Source: Candidatus Altimarinota bacterium (lineage in GTDB: Bacteria > Patescibacteriota > Gracilibacteria > CAIRYL01 > GCA-016699755). From it: a stretch of DNA of 35,119 bases. Every line of letters begins with the position of its first letter. The stretch's first letter is position 1. Positions 25,760 to 34,885 of the stretch are shown here, piece after piece. A program made the position numbers and the translations under genes. The notes beneath the pieces are model-generated. The model was given only the letters and a program-made list of their open reading frames with translations. It was not told the origin of the DNA and made no database searches. The DNA lies in contig JAOARU010000010.1 in the NCBI GenBank assembly GCA_025210675.1, positions 1 through 35,119 on the forward strand, read 5' to 3'.

Positions 25760-26998
25760 ATGCTTTTAGATGATATAAAAAAAACTAATATATCTTCAAA
25801 GGATTTAGCTTTGATTTCTGATGATTTGGTGAATAAGGTGCTTCTTGAGATAAGTGAAGAGGTGCTTAAAAATGAGGATTTTTTGCTTAGTGCAAACAAA
25901 AAAGATTTAGAGAGAATGAGTGAAAATGATCCAAAATATGATCGCTTGAAGTTAACTCATGAGCGTCTTGAAGGTATTGCTCAGTCTATTCGTGATATTG
26001 CTTTCCAGGATACTCCTATTGGGACGGTGCTTGATCAAAAAGTGCTTGAAAATGGGATAAGTCTCAATAAGATTCGTGTACCATTGGGTGTTGTGGCTAT
26101 TGTTTTTGAGGCGAGACCAAATGTGTTTTTTGATTGTTTTGCTTTATGTTTCAAGACTAAAAATGCTTGTATTTTAAAGGGGTCTCAAGATGCAGAGGAT
26201 TCAAATGCTGCTATTTATAAGCTGATTAAAGATATACTTGAGCGTAATGGTGTTGATTCTGATATTGTACTTTTTCCATCTAGTGAAAGAGAGAGTTTGG
26301 CTGTGATTTTAAATGCTCAGGGTTTAGTGGATATAGCTATTCCTAGGGGTGGTAGAGGATTGATTGATTATGTTAGGGAAAATGCTTACATACCTGTGAT
26401 TGAAACAGGTGCGGGTATTGTGCATGTGTATATGGATAAAGGGGCTTCAGTGGATCAGGCAAAAGATATAGTTTATAATGCAAAAACAAGTCGTCCAAGT
26501 GTTTGTAATGCTTTGGATTGCTTGGTGATTCATGAAGGTAATTTGCCATTTTTGGTTGATATATGTGCTAAATTGGCTGATAAAAAAGTAGAAATTTTGG
26601 CTGATGAGGTGTCTTATGAAGTTTTGAAAAATTCTTATCCTTTTTTGAAAAAAGCGACTGAGGAGGATTTTGGGTGTGAGTTTTTGGGTTATCAGATGTC
26701 TATTAAGACGGTAGGTGATATAAAAGAAGCAGTTCAGCATATAGATAAGTATTCGTCTCGTCATACTGAGTGTATCTTGAGTAGGGATCAGGAAAATATA
26801 GATTATTTTACAAGTAGGATTGATGCTGCTGTTGTTTTTGTGAATGCTTCAACGAGATTTACCGATGGAGGAGTGTTTGGATTGGGTGCCGAGATTGGTA
26901 TTTCTACTCAAAAATTGCATGCTAGAGGTCCAATGGGAACTGAACACTTGACTACTTATAAGTGGGTTGGTTTTGGTGATGGTCAAGTAAGAAATTAA
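25760..26998 (+). CDS. proA: Glutamate-5-semialdehyde dehydrogenase (gamma-glutamyl phosphate reductase)
   Basis: NADPH-dependent reductase of proline synthesis. The 412-residue length is typical. Motifs: IRVPLGVVAIVFEARPNVFFD (about 110-130), LKGSQDAEDSNAAI, IPRGGRGLIDYVRENAYIPVIETGAGIVHVYMD, the catalytic-cysteine segment TSRPSVCNALDCLVIH (about 243-258), and the C-terminal VNASTRFTDGGVFGLGAEIGISTQKLHARGPMG. No proB or proC is in the window. T/G-rich coding strand shows the return to host sequence. First gene of a rightward run; gpmI follows after 17 nt. Confidence 0.96.
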   Translation: MLLDDIKKTNISSKDLALISDDLVNKVLLEISEEVLKNEDFLLSANKKDLERMSENDPKYDRLKLTHERLEGIAQSIRDIAFQDTPIGTVLDQKVLENGISLNKIRVPLGVVAIVFEARPNVFFDCFALCFKTKNACILKGSQDAEDSNAAIYKLIKDILERNGVDSDIVLFPSSERESLAVILNAQGLVDIAIPRGGRGLIDYVRENAYIPVIETGAGIVHVYMDKGASVDQAKDIVYNAKTSRPSVCNALDCLVIHEGNLPFLVDICAKLADKKVEILADEVSYEVLKNSYPFLKKATEEDFGCEFLGYQMSIKTVGDIKEAVQHIDKYSSRHTECILSRDQENIDYFTSRIDAAVVFVNASTRFTDGGVFGLGAEIGISTQKLHARGPMGTEHLTTYKWVGFGDGQVRN

Positions 26999-27015
26999 AA
27001 TTTATTTTGTGGATT

Positions 27016-28476
27016 ATGAAAAAGATAATGCTGGTGATTCTTGATGGATTTGGTGAAGCACCTGAGGGTAGGGGTAATGCTGTTAAAAATGCTAATATGC
27101 CTTATCTGAATAGTCTTAAAGAAAAATATCCTTTTACTTTTTTAAAAACAGAAGGCAATGCTTCTGGGCTTCCTGAGGGTCAAACTGGGGCTTCTGAGCC
27201 GGGGCATATCACTATTGGTGCAGGACGAAGGGTTAATCAGCCGCTTGAGGAGATTAATCAGGCTTTTAAAACAGATGATATATTGCAAAATTTTCATTTT
27301 AAGGAGTTTTTAGAGGCATCAAAGGGAAAAAGGGTACATCTGCTTGGTATGCTTTCTGATGGTGGAGTGCATTCACATATTGATCATTTAAATAAGCTTC
27401 TTGAGATATTTAATGAGCATGAGGTTTTTGTGCATGCGATTGGTGATGGTCGTGATGTGAGGGAGCAGAGTATTGCACGATATGTTTCTGAGGTAAGGGG
27501 TGGAAAAATGGCTTCTTTGGTGGGTAGGTATTATGCTATGGATCGTGATCAAAACTGGGATCGTGTGAAGGTGGCTTATGATTTGTATACAAAGGGTGAG
27601 GGTGAGAGGATTTCTGGGATTACAGATGAGATTTATCGAGATGTGGAGACTGATTATTATCTGCCTGCTTTTGTTTTTGATGATTTTGAGCCAATTTCTG
27701 ATGAGGATTTTGTGCTTTTTTATAATTTTCGTTCGGATCGAGCTCAGGAGTTGACGGAGGCTTTTACAGGTCCTGATTTTGCACATTTTGAAAGAGATGT
27801 GTTTTTTAAGAAGAATTTTTTGGCTTTTGGTCCTTATACATTGAATAATGCGCCAAATGCTTTTCCTCCTAGAAGTGTTAAAAATAATCTGGGTTTTTGT
27901 TGGCAAAAAAATGGCTTAAAGCAGCTTAGAATTGCTGAAACTGAAAAATTTGCACATGTTACTTTTTTCTTTAATTCACAGATAAAAGAGCCTTTTGCTG
28001 ATGAGGATCGTGTGTTGATATCTTCTCTTAAATGTGCTTCTTATGCTGAAAAGCCAAAAATGAGTGCCGGAGAAGTAACAGAGAGGTTGGTGTATGAGCT
28101 TGGTAGGGATTTTTATGATGTGGTGGTTTTGAATTATGCAAATGCTGATCTAGTGGGACATTCTGGGGTTTATGAGAAGGCAAAAGAAGCTTGTGAGTAT
28201 CTTGATCAGTGTCTTGCAAGGTTGATTCCAGTGGCTCAGGAAAAAGGTTTTGATATAATGATTACAGCAGATCATGGTAATTCTGATGAGATGATTTATC
28301 CTGATGGTAGTCCTAATCCTTCGCATTCTTTAAATCCAGTAATTTGTTTGCTTGTAACAGATAGGGAGGTGGTTTTTCATGAGCATGCAGAGCTTTCTGA
28401 TATTGCACCGACTCTTTTGGATATGCAGGGTCTTGGTATTCCTGATGATATGACTGGAAAAAGCTTTATAAAATAG
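27016..28476 (+). CDS. gpmI: 2,3-bisphosphoglycerate-independent phosphoglycerate mutase
   Basis: Interconverts 3- and 2-phosphoglycerate in glycolysis using two metal ions and a phosphoserine. I chose the ATG at 27016 (MKKIMLVILDGFGEAPEG, the normal N-terminus) rather than the in-frame TTG at 27007. The catalytic serine lies in EGQTGASEPGHITIGAGR (about 60-75), and other motifs are AIGDGRDV, YYAMDRDQNWDRV, NFRSDRAQELTEAF, NYANADLVGHSG and ITADHGNSDEM. The 486 residues are slightly shorter than the common length of about 510. Confidence 0.95.
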   Translation: MKKIMLVILDGFGEAPEGRGNAVKNANMPYLNSLKEKYPFTFLKTEGNASGLPEGQTGASEPGHITIGAGRRVNQPLEEINQAFKTDDILQNFHFKEFLEASKGKRVHLLGMLSDGGVHSHIDHLNKLLEIFNEHEVFVHAIGDGRDVREQSIARYVSEVRGGKMASLVGRYYAMDRDQNWDRVKVAYDLYTKGEGERISGITDEIYRDVETDYYLPAFVFDDFEPISDEDFVLFYNFRSDRAQELTEAFTGPDFAHFERDVFFKKNFLAFGPYTLNNAPNAFPPRSVKNNLGFCWQKNGLKQLRIAETEKFAHVTFFFNSQIKEPFADEDRVLISSLKCASYAEKPKMSAGEVTERLVYELGRDFYDVVVLNYANADLVGHSGVYEKAKEACEYLDQCLARLIPVAQEKGFDIMITADHGNSDEMIYPDGSPNPSHSLNPVICLLVTDREVVFHEHAELSDIAPTLLDMQGLGIPDDMTGKSFIK

Positions 28477-28489
28477 CTAAAATAGGCTC

Positions 28490-29512
28490 ATGAATTATGA
28501 TTGGCGTATTATCGGGCATGAAAAAGTCTTGGAAAGGCTTGAAAAAGACATAGAAAATCAAAATATAGCTTCGGCTTATTTGTTTGTTGGTGCTGAGGAG
28601 ATTGGTAAGTATCGTATTGCAAAAACATTTTGTAAGATTTTGCAGTCTGGGGGCGATTTTTCTTTTGATAATGAGGTTTCACGTCAGATTGATAAAAATA
28701 TTCATCCAAATGTGATTACAGTAGATGCTCTTTGGCAGAAGGATAAGATGGAAAAACTTGAGATTATTGCCAAGAAGTCTAATTTTGATCAGTCTGAGCG
28801 TAAAAGAAAGAAGATGAGCACTGATATAATCTCTATTGATGATGTGCATGCTTTTACAGCTCCTTTGTATGATAAGTCAGGTTATAATTATAAGATTTGT
28901 TTGATTAAAAATTTGCATCGTATGAATAATTCTTCAGCGAATGCTTTTTTGAAAATATTGGAAGAGCCTCCTAGGAATACTATATTTATCATGACTTGTA
29001 CGCATGAGCATTTGCTTCTTGAGACTATTATTTCTAGGGCTAGGGTTTTTCAGTTTAATTTGGTTAAGAGGGGTGTTCTTGAGGATTATTTTAATCAGAA
29101 TTATCCAAATTTAGGCACAGAAGATAGGGAAGAGATTATTACAATGACTCAAGGGAGGCCTTCGAGAATGGTTAGGTTTTTGAATGATCGTGATTTTTTG
29201 CTTTCTGAGAGGAATTTTTTTCATGATATTGCAGGGCTTTTATCGGGTGGTGATATGATATATCGCATGAAATATGCAGAAAAATTGAGTAAGGAAGATG
29301 ATCTTGAGGTGTTTTTTGATCGTTTTATACATTTTTTAAGGAGTTTGTTGATTGAAAAAATCAATAAAAAAAGTCTCCCATTATCTAAAAAACTTTCGTA
29401 TAATCAGATACGCACATTAATTGAAAATACTAGAGAAGCACATAGGAAGGTGCTTCAGAGTGTAAATAAGAGATTAGTGATTGAAAATTTATTTTTATCA
29501 TTTCCAGAGTAA
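28490..29512 (+). CDS. holB: DNA polymerase III delta' subunit (clamp loader)
   Basis: AAA+ protein of the replicative clamp loader. The N-terminus is WRIIGHEKVLERLEKDIENQNIASAYLFVGAEEIGKYRIAKTF. The Walker A position is degenerate (GAEEIGKY), as in delta' subunits that do not hydrolyse ATP. KICLIKNLHRMNNSSANAFLKILEEPPRNTIFIMTC and IISRARVFQF are the SRC-like and sensor regions. No zinc-binding cysteine cluster is present, unlike DnaX. It neighbours a PSP1 protein, an order (holB, yaaT) known from Gram-positive genomes. 340 residues. Confidence 0.88.
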   Translation: MNYDWRIIGHEKVLERLEKDIENQNIASAYLFVGAEEIGKYRIAKTFCKILQSGGDFSFDNEVSRQIDKNIHPNVITVDALWQKDKMEKLEIIAKKSNFDQSERKRKKMSTDIISIDDVHAFTAPLYDKSGYNYKICLIKNLHRMNNSSANAFLKILEEPPRNTIFIMTCTHEHLLLETIISRARVFQFNLVKRGVLEDYFNQNYPNLGTEDREEIITMTQGRPSRMVRFLNDRDFLLSERNFFHDIAGLLSGGDMIYRMKYAEKLSKEDDLEVFFDRFIHFLRSLLIEKINKKSLPLSKKLSYNQIRTLIENTREAHRKVLQSVNKRLVIENLFLSFPE

Positions 29513-29515
29513 TAT

Positions 29516-30328
29516 ATGAAAAAAGTTATAAGAATTTTTAGCTTTTTGCAGCAAAAAATGCACGAGTTACCAGTGCTCGATGAATATAGGGATTATCAGA
29601 GAGGGGATTATGTAATCATTATGATACCTGATATTGCTGAGGATTTGGCTATTGTCAGGTCAAATGATGTAGAGTCTTGCGGTGAGGTTAAAACTGATAT
29701 TAAGATTCTTAGAAAGGCAACAGATCAGGATAGGCTTAAAAAAGATGAGGCAGAGATTCAGGCTGAACAGGATTTTGTTGTGTTTAGGGAAAAAATAGCA
29801 AAATTCAAAAAGGAGATGTCACCGGTTGGTGCTAGGGTTTCTTTGGATCAGCGATTTTTTTATGCGACTTTTACAGCACCTGATAGGGTTGATTTTCGTG
29901 ATATGGTCAAGGAGTTTAGTTCTCAGGTGGGTAAAAAGGTGTTTTTTGAGCAGATTGGTGTTAGGGATCGTGCAAAAATAGTTGGTGATTTGGGAAAATG
30001 TGGCCAGACTCGTTGTTGTGGGAGTTTTTTGCCGACTTTGCCGAGTGTGAGTATGGAAAGTGCTAGGGTGCAAAATCTTAGCTCTCAGCAATTAGAGAAT
30101 ATTACAGGTGTATGTTGTAAGTTGAAGTGTTGTTTGAATTATGAGGTTGAAAATTATAAAGAAAATCGTAAGGATCTTCCAAAAATGAAGAAAAAGGTGT
30201 TTTATAATAATAGGGAAGGACGTGTTATGGGGCTTGATATTTTAAATAAAAGAGTTAAAATTCAATTTGATGATACAGGGGAATTCCTTGTGGTTGATAA
30301 TGAAAAAATTTCTAGAAAAGAACAATGA
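29516..30328 (+). CDS. PSP1 domain protein (YaaT-like)
   Basis: 270 residues. The conserved PSP1 C-terminal domain is visible: FFYATFTAPDRVDFRDMVKEFSSQ, then the cysteine-rich GKCGQTRCCGSFLP and TGVCCKLKCCLNYE, the family's hallmarks. In Bacillus, YaaT works with RicA and RicF (YmcA, YlbF) in an Fe-S-containing complex that affects RNase Y and sporulation; the role in this organism is unknown. It lies 3 nt after holB, and its TGA overlaps the next ATG (ATGA). Confidence 0.9.
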   Translation: MKKVIRIFSFLQQKMHELPVLDEYRDYQRGDYVIIMIPDIAEDLAIVRSNDVESCGEVKTDIKILRKATDQDRLKKDEAEIQAEQDFVVFREKIAKFKKEMSPVGARVSLDQRFFYATFTAPDRVDFRDMVKEFSSQVGKKVFFEQIGVRDRAKIVGDLGKCGQTRCCGSFLPTLPSVSMESARVQNLSSQQLENITGVCCKLKCCLNYEVENYKENRKDLPKMKKKVFYNNREGRVMGLDILNKRVKIQFDDTGEFLVVDNEKISRKEQ

Positions 30329-31164
30329 ATATACCTTTAGGATTTTGGATAGTGACTTTTTTTGGGTCGTTAGTTGGCATAATTGGCATTTTTACGAATC
30401 ATTGGTTTTCTTCTATTAAGGAGCTTCGCAAGATTGCTCAGAAGAGAATTGAGCAAAAAAAGGCGTCTTCACTTGAGGTTCGTGAAGAGCGAAAAAAAGA
30501 ACAGGTTAAAAAGAAGCTTGAGGAAATTAAGCAGCAGGAAGCCCAAGGTGTAGAGCCTGTTGCTGAAAAGGTTGAAACTCAAGAGGAAAAGGTAAATAGG
30601 CAAGAGATTGCAGCGCTTTTTAAGAGGGCTGATGCAATGTTGGCTAGGGGTATGGAAAAAGATGCAGAGAAGTTGTTTATACAGATTTTGGCGATTGATG
30701 ATACTCATTTAAAGGCAAATGTTGCTTTGAGCTTGCTTTATCTTAGGAGGGGTGAAAACACAAAAGCTGAGTCAATGCAGAGGAGGTTGGTTGAGCTTCG
30801 TCCTAGAGATCCTGCCATGCATACTAATTTAGGGCTTTCGCTTTTTAATCAAAAGAAATTAGATGAGGCTATTGAGTCATTTAAAAATGCAGTAGAGCTT
30901 GATCCAAAGCGCCCTGCTCGTCATGTAAATTTGGGCAAGGTTTATTTTGCTTCTGGTGATTTTGGTATGGCTACAGGTCATTTTGAGGAGGCTGTTCGTT
31001 TAGAGCCACGCAATGTTGAGTATTTATTTTTGTTATATGATACAAAAAAAGAGCAAAGGAAGTATCAAGAAGCTAAAGAGGTAATTGAGAAAGTACTGGA
31101 AATATCACCTTTTGATGAAGAAGCTCAGGAGGAATATAAGGGGTTAAAAATTATGGGATTTTAA
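30325..31164 (+). CDS. Membrane-anchored TPR protein
   Basis: 279 residues. One N-terminal membrane helix (FWIVTFFGSLVGIIGIFTNHW, about 7-27) precedes a lysine/glutamate-rich coiled-coil (about 40-90). Several tetratricopeptide repeats follow from about 92 to 275, for example AMHTNLGLSLFNQKKLDEAIESFKNAVELDPKRPARHVNLGKVYFASGDF. Likely a scaffold or interaction protein at the membrane; no enzymatic motif. Starts in ATGA overlap with the PSP1 gene. Confidence 0.85.
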   Translation: MNIPLGFWIVTFFGSLVGIIGIFTNHWFSSIKELRKIAQKRIEQKKASSLEVREERKKEQVKKKLEEIKQQEAQGVEPVAEKVETQEEKVNRQEIAALFKRADAMLARGMEKDAEKLFIQILAIDDTHLKANVALSLLYLRRGENTKAESMQRRLVELRPRDPAMHTNLGLSLFNQKKLDEAIESFKNAVELDPKRPARHVNLGKVYFASGDFGMATGHFEEAVRLEPRNVEYLFLLYDTKKEQRKYQEAKEVIEKVLEISPFDEEAQEEYKGLKIMGF

Positions 31165-31173
31165 ATTTAAAAA

Positions 31174-32379
31174 ATGAAAAAATTGTTTTTGTCTTTAGCT
31201 TTATTGTTATTTTTTTTCCAAATAGCACAAGCTCAGGAGATAGCTGAACCTGAAAATTGCGAGCAGCCTAGGATTCAGGTTTTTGTGCGTGAGGGGTGTG
31301 GTTTTTGCGAGAAAGAAGAGGAGTTCATTAAAAATGAATTATCGCATTTTGAGGCTGATTTTCTTGATATAGATGAGCCTCAAAATCGTTCTGTTTATAA
31401 TCGTGTTGCTGAGAGGTATGAGTTGAGCAGGGTGACGCCTATTACTATTGTTGGTGATCAGATAGTTATTGGTTTTAATGATTCTATTGCTGAGTTAATA
31501 AGGCAAAATCTTGAAAATAAGAGCAAGTTTTATACATTTGAAAAAGCTCTTGAGGAGGATATGTGTATAAGTGTTTATGGTAGAGAGTTGCCGAAATGTG
31601 CAGTGGATCAGGGTGAGGAGTTGTGTGAGGTGAATCCTCTTAGTAATATTAAAATACCATTTTTTGGTGTGGTGGATTTGAGTAAGTATACATATACTAC
31701 GCTTTCTGTGATATTGGGCTTTGTAGATGGATTTAATCCATGTGCAATGTGGGTTTTGGTGGCATTTTTAATTGCTTTGTTGCAGATTGGTGATCGCTTT
31801 AAGATGTTTGTTGCGGCGGGTGTATTTATATTTGCTGAGGCTGTGATGTATGCCTTGATATTGACTGTTTGGCTTTCGACATGGAGTTTTGTTGATATGG
31901 ATAAGTATACATCGCTTTTTGTGGGTCTTTTGGCGATTGGCGCGGGTGTGTTTTTCCTTTATGAAGGGCTTTATACAGATGGAACATGTAAGGTGGTTAA
32001 CCCAAAACAAAGAGTCAAGATATCTGCAAGAATTAAAGAGTTAGCAACAGGTCCTATGAATATTGGTTTTTTTGTGGGTCTTTTGGTTTTGGCGTTTTCA
32101 GTAAATATTATTGAATTTGCTTGTTCTATTGGTATACCGCAGACATTTACAGTGATTATTAAAAATGCTGAGTTTATTAAGCAGGCTTGGTATATATTTT
32201 TGTATATATTGTTTTATGTGGCTGATGATTTGATAGTGTTTGGTATTGCGCTTTATTCAGTTGAAAAAATAGGCGTGACGCATAAATACTCAAAAGCATC
32301 AAATATCATAGGAGGTGTATTGATGTTTGTTCTTGGGGTGATTTTGTTATTTGCTCCGCAGATTTTAATGGGCGCATGA
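31174..32379 (+). CDS. Thioredoxin-like/CcdA-DsbD-type membrane fusion protein
   Basis: 401 residues. A signal-like start (MKKLFLSLALLLFFFQIAQA) is followed by a glutaredoxin/thioredoxin-like domain with CGFC at residues 42-45 and a cis-proline-type TPITIVG. From about 165 there is a multi-helix membrane domain: ILGFVDGFNPCAMWVLVAFLIALLQIG carries the membrane cysteine-proline pair typical of CcdA/DsbD, and NIIEFACSIGIPQTF a second cysteine. This suggests electron transfer across the membrane to extracytoplasmic thiols, with the CxxC domain outside. Extra cysteines (CISV, KCAVDQGEELCEV) lie in the linker. Its stop overlaps the next start (ATGA). Confidence 0.85.
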   Translation: MKKLFLSLALLLFFFQIAQAQEIAEPENCEQPRIQVFVREGCGFCEKEEEFIKNELSHFEADFLDIDEPQNRSVYNRVAERYELSRVTPITIVGDQIVIGFNDSIAELIRQNLENKSKFYTFEKALEEDMCISVYGRELPKCAVDQGEELCEVNPLSNIKIPFFGVVDLSKYTYTTLSVILGFVDGFNPCAMWVLVAFLIALLQIGDRFKMFVAAGVFIFAEAVMYALILTVWLSTWSFVDMDKYTSLFVGLLAIGAGVFFLYEGLYTDGTCKVVNPKQRVKISARIKELATGPMNIGFFVGLLVLAFSVNIIEFACSIGIPQTFTVIIKNAEFIKQAWYIFLYILFYVADDLIVFGIALYSVEKIGVTHKYSKASNIIGGVLMFVLGVILLFAPQILMGA

Positions 32380-33137
32380 AGATATTTTTTATAGGAGATA
32401 TTGTTGGTAGGCCTGGTAGGAATGCGGTTAGGGAGTTTTTGCCTAAGGTTATTAAGGAATACAAGCCGGATTTGGTAATTGCAAATGTAGAAAATTTGTC
32501 TCATGGAAAAGGTTCAACTCAAAAAAATATCAATGAAATGAAAGAGCTTGGGGTAGGTGTTTTTACTGGGGGTAATCATAGTTTTGATATAGAAGAGGCT
32601 TATGAGACAGAGGATTTTTTGATGCGACCTGCAAATTTCCCAGATGCGTCAATAGGTAAGGGCTATGTGTTAAAAGATAAGGTTCTTGTGATTAATTTAA
32701 TAGGTAGGACATTTATGAATGTGGTGGCTGATTGTCCTTTTAGAAAGGTTGAAGAGATATTAATAGAGCATGCTGAAGATGATATTGAAGCTGTGATTGT
32801 TGATTTTCATGCTGAGGCAACTAGTGAAAAATACACTATGAAGCATTTTCTTGATGGAAAGGTGGCTGCTGTATTTGGTACGCATACGCACATACCTACT
32901 TGTGATTGGGATGTTACAGAGTCTGGAACTTTTTATGTGTCTGATGTAGGTATGACAGGAATCATGAAAAACACTACACTAGGCATTGAAAAAGAAGTTG
33001 TATTGAGTAGGTTTCTCAGGGGTATGCCAGTAAAACACGAGATAGAAAAGAGCGGCGAAAAGGTCTTGCAGGGTTTTTTGCTCGACATTTTTGATAAAAA
33101 GGTTCACAATTTTACCCGTCTAGAATTTACATTATGA
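32376..33137 (+). CDS. YmdB-type metallophosphoesterase (TIGR00282 family)
   Basis: 253 residues with the dinuclear metal site: FFIGDIVGRPGRNAV (GDxxGxxGR) at the N-terminus, ANVENLSHGKG, FTGGNHSFD (GNH motif), VDFHAEATSEK and GTHTHIPTCD. In Bacillus the homologue is a cyclic-nucleotide (2',3'-cAMP) phosphodiesterase affecting biofilm and RNase Y; the substrate here is not known. ATGA overlaps at both ends show tight coupling to the thioredoxin-like and protease genes. Confidence 0.92.
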   Translation: MKIFFIGDIVGRPGRNAVREFLPKVIKEYKPDLVIANVENLSHGKGSTQKNINEMKELGVGVFTGGNHSFDIEEAYETEDFLMRPANFPDASIGKGYVLKDKVLVINLIGRTFMNVVADCPFRKVEEILIEHAEDDIEAVIVDFHAEATSEKYTMKHFLDGKVAAVFGTHTHIPTCDWDVTESGTFYVSDVGMTGIMKNTTLGIEKEVVLSRFLRGMPVKHEIEKSGEKVLQGFLLDIFDKKVHNFTRLEFTL

Positions 33138-34354
33138 AATCAGCATATCGTAGCTTGGGGATATTATTTTTGCCAATTTTTGCATTTTTAATTGGACTTC
33201 AGATTGGGTCTGATATGAAGAGTGATATGTCTAATGCTCCTGTGCAAATTGAAAAAGGGTCAGGTGCTAAAAGTCAGATTGATGGTTATGATGTCAATAC
33301 AATTCTTATTGAAGAGATTATTGACACAATTAATGAAAAATACGTAGATGTTCATAGTTTAGATAAGAAAAAACTTAATTATGGTATCGCAAAGGGGATT
33401 ATTTATTCACTTGATGATATTTTTTCTGATTTCATGACTCCTGATGAGAGTAATGATTTTCAAGATACATTAGATGGAAGCCTTGAGGGAATTGGTGCAG
33501 AGTTAACTATGAGAAATGGTTTGGTTATGGTGGTATCTCCAATTCGTGGATCTCCTGCTTCTCGTTCGGGTTTATTGCCACAGGATATAATCATAAAAGT
33601 AGATGACAATGATGTTTCAGATAAGTCTTTGACTGAGATTGTTAGTGAGATTCGTGGAGAGCCTGGTACAAGTGTAAAATTGACTATTATCAGAAAAGGA
33701 CAAGAAGGTGAAATGGAGATTGAAATAATTAGAGAGAGAATAGTAGTAGAGAGTGTAGCTCTTGATATTAAGGGCAATATTGCTTTGATTGAAGTGAGGC
33801 AATTTGGTACAAATACTAAGGAGGAATTTGAAAAATATCTTTCAAAAGCGCTTTTGAAAGATATTGATGGGGTAATAATTGATTTAAGGTTTAATTCGGG
33901 TGGTTATCTTGAGAAAGCAAGAGATATAGTGTCTTGTTTTGTTGATGAGGGTAAGGTGGTGACTATTAAGAGCAAAGATGAGGTACGGCCTGTGTATGTA
34001 TCAGGTGAAAAAAAGACCAGCCTGCCTCTTGTATTGCTTCAAAATGGGGGAAGTGCGAGTGCTTCCGAGATTGTAGCTGGTGCGCTTCAGGATATGCAGA
34101 GAGCTACTATTGTGGGTAGTCAAAGTTTTGGAAAGGGGACTGTTCAAGAGATTATACCGCTTAGAAATGGTGGTAAGTTGAGATTGACTATTGCTAAGTG
34201 GTTTACTCCAGATGATAGAAATATAAATGGAGAGGGTATTACTCCTGATGTGGTTGTGGAAAATACAACAGAGGATTATGCAAATAATAGGGATCCGCAG
34301 TTGGATAAGGCAATAGAGGTTTTGAATGAGATGATTAAAAAAGGAGCAAATTAA
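33134..34354 (+). CDS. ctpA: C-terminal processing peptidase, S41 family
   Basis: 406 residues. The N-terminal membrane/signal helix is SLGILFLPIFAFLIGLQIG (about 7-25). A PDZ domain follows at about 105-190 (GSLEGIGAELTMRNGLVMVVSPIRGSPASRSGLLPQD). The protease core has VIIDLRFNSGGYLEKARDIVSCFVDEG, the nucleophile in LLQNGGSASASEIVAGALQD and the lysine in GSQSFGKGTVQ. It acts outside the membrane on unstructured or specific C-termini. Last gene of the rightward run; the 235 nt after it (34355-34589) hold no gene except a tRNA promoter. Confidence 0.95.
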   Translation: MKSAYRSLGILFLPIFAFLIGLQIGSDMKSDMSNAPVQIEKGSGAKSQIDGYDVNTILIEEIIDTINEKYVDVHSLDKKKLNYGIAKGIIYSLDDIFSDFMTPDESNDFQDTLDGSLEGIGAELTMRNGLVMVVSPIRGSPASRSGLLPQDIIIKVDDNDVSDKSLTEIVSEIRGEPGTSVKLTIIRKGQEGEMEIEIIRERIVVESVALDIKGNIALIEVRQFGTNTKEEFEKYLSKALLKDIDGVIIDLRFNSGGYLEKARDIVSCFVDEGKVVTIKSKDEVRPVYVSGEKKTSLPLVLLQNGGSASASEIVAGALQDMQRATIVGSQSFGKGTVQEIIPLRNGGKLRLTIAKWFTPDDRNINGEGITPDVVVENTTEDYANNRDPQLDKAIEVLNEMIKKGAN

Positions 34355-34551
34355 TTTAGTTAAGGTAAGATTGAGCATAAAAAAGAGGTAGTCGTGCTAT
34401 TTTTGTTTGATTTCTCTCTGGGTTAGTGTGATGCTATCTGTGGGATTAGGAGATGATTTTTTTAGTTTGCCTTTGGGTAGGGGCGGGTTGGTTTTAGGGA
34501 TCAGGTTGTTTTGTTTTATAGTGTTTTTTGTAAAATTTAAATATATTTTGC

Positions 34552-34580
34552 TTGCAAAAAAAAGTATTGTGTTTTAGAAT
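34552..34580 (+). promoter_or_regulatory. Promoter of tRNA-Gly
   Basis: TTGCAA (34552-34557), a 17-nt spacer and TAGAAT (34575-34580), about 9 nt before the tRNA. The same CTTGCAAAAAAAA box recurs at 34766-34778 before tRNA-Gln. Confidence 0.65.
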
Positions 34581-34589
34581 ATCGATCGT

Positions 34590-34665
34590 GCGGGTATAGC
34601 TCAGTTGGCTAGAGCCCCGGCCTTCCAAGCCGGTTGCACGGGTTCGAGTCCCGTTACCCGCTCCA
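34590..34665 (+). tRNA. tRNA-Gly(UCC), CCA encoded
   Basis: Acceptor GCGGGTA (34590-34596) with TACCCGC (34655-34661), discriminator T34662, CCA at 34663-34665. The anticodon arm CCGGC-CTTCCAA-GCCGG gives TCC. The T-arm is ACGGGTTCGAGTCCCGT. Confidence 0.96.
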
Positions 34666-34802
34666 AATATGTTATCATAAGTTTGATAGTTTTTTTGAGG
34701 TTACTTGTGAGTGAGCAACTTGTTTATATGGTGGTGTATAGTTTTCATAAAAAGTATTGTTTTTTCTTGCAAAAAAAATAAAAAGTGTAAAAATAAGATA
34801 GA

Positions 34803-34877
34803 TGCCCGGTAGCCAAGTGGTAAGGCAGGGGACTCTGAATCCTCTATGCGTAGGTTCGAATCCTACCCGGGCAGCCA
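34803..34877 (+). tRNA. tRNA-Gln(CUG), CCA encoded
   Basis: Acceptor TGCCCGG (34803-34809) with CCGGGCA (34867-34873), discriminator G34874, CCA at 34875-34877. The anticodon loop CTCTGAA gives CTG. The T-arm is GTAGGTTCGAATCCTAC. A TTGCAA -35 at 34767-34772 with a weak AT-rich -10 lies upstream. Confidence 0.94.
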
Positions 34878-34885
34878 GCTCTCAG

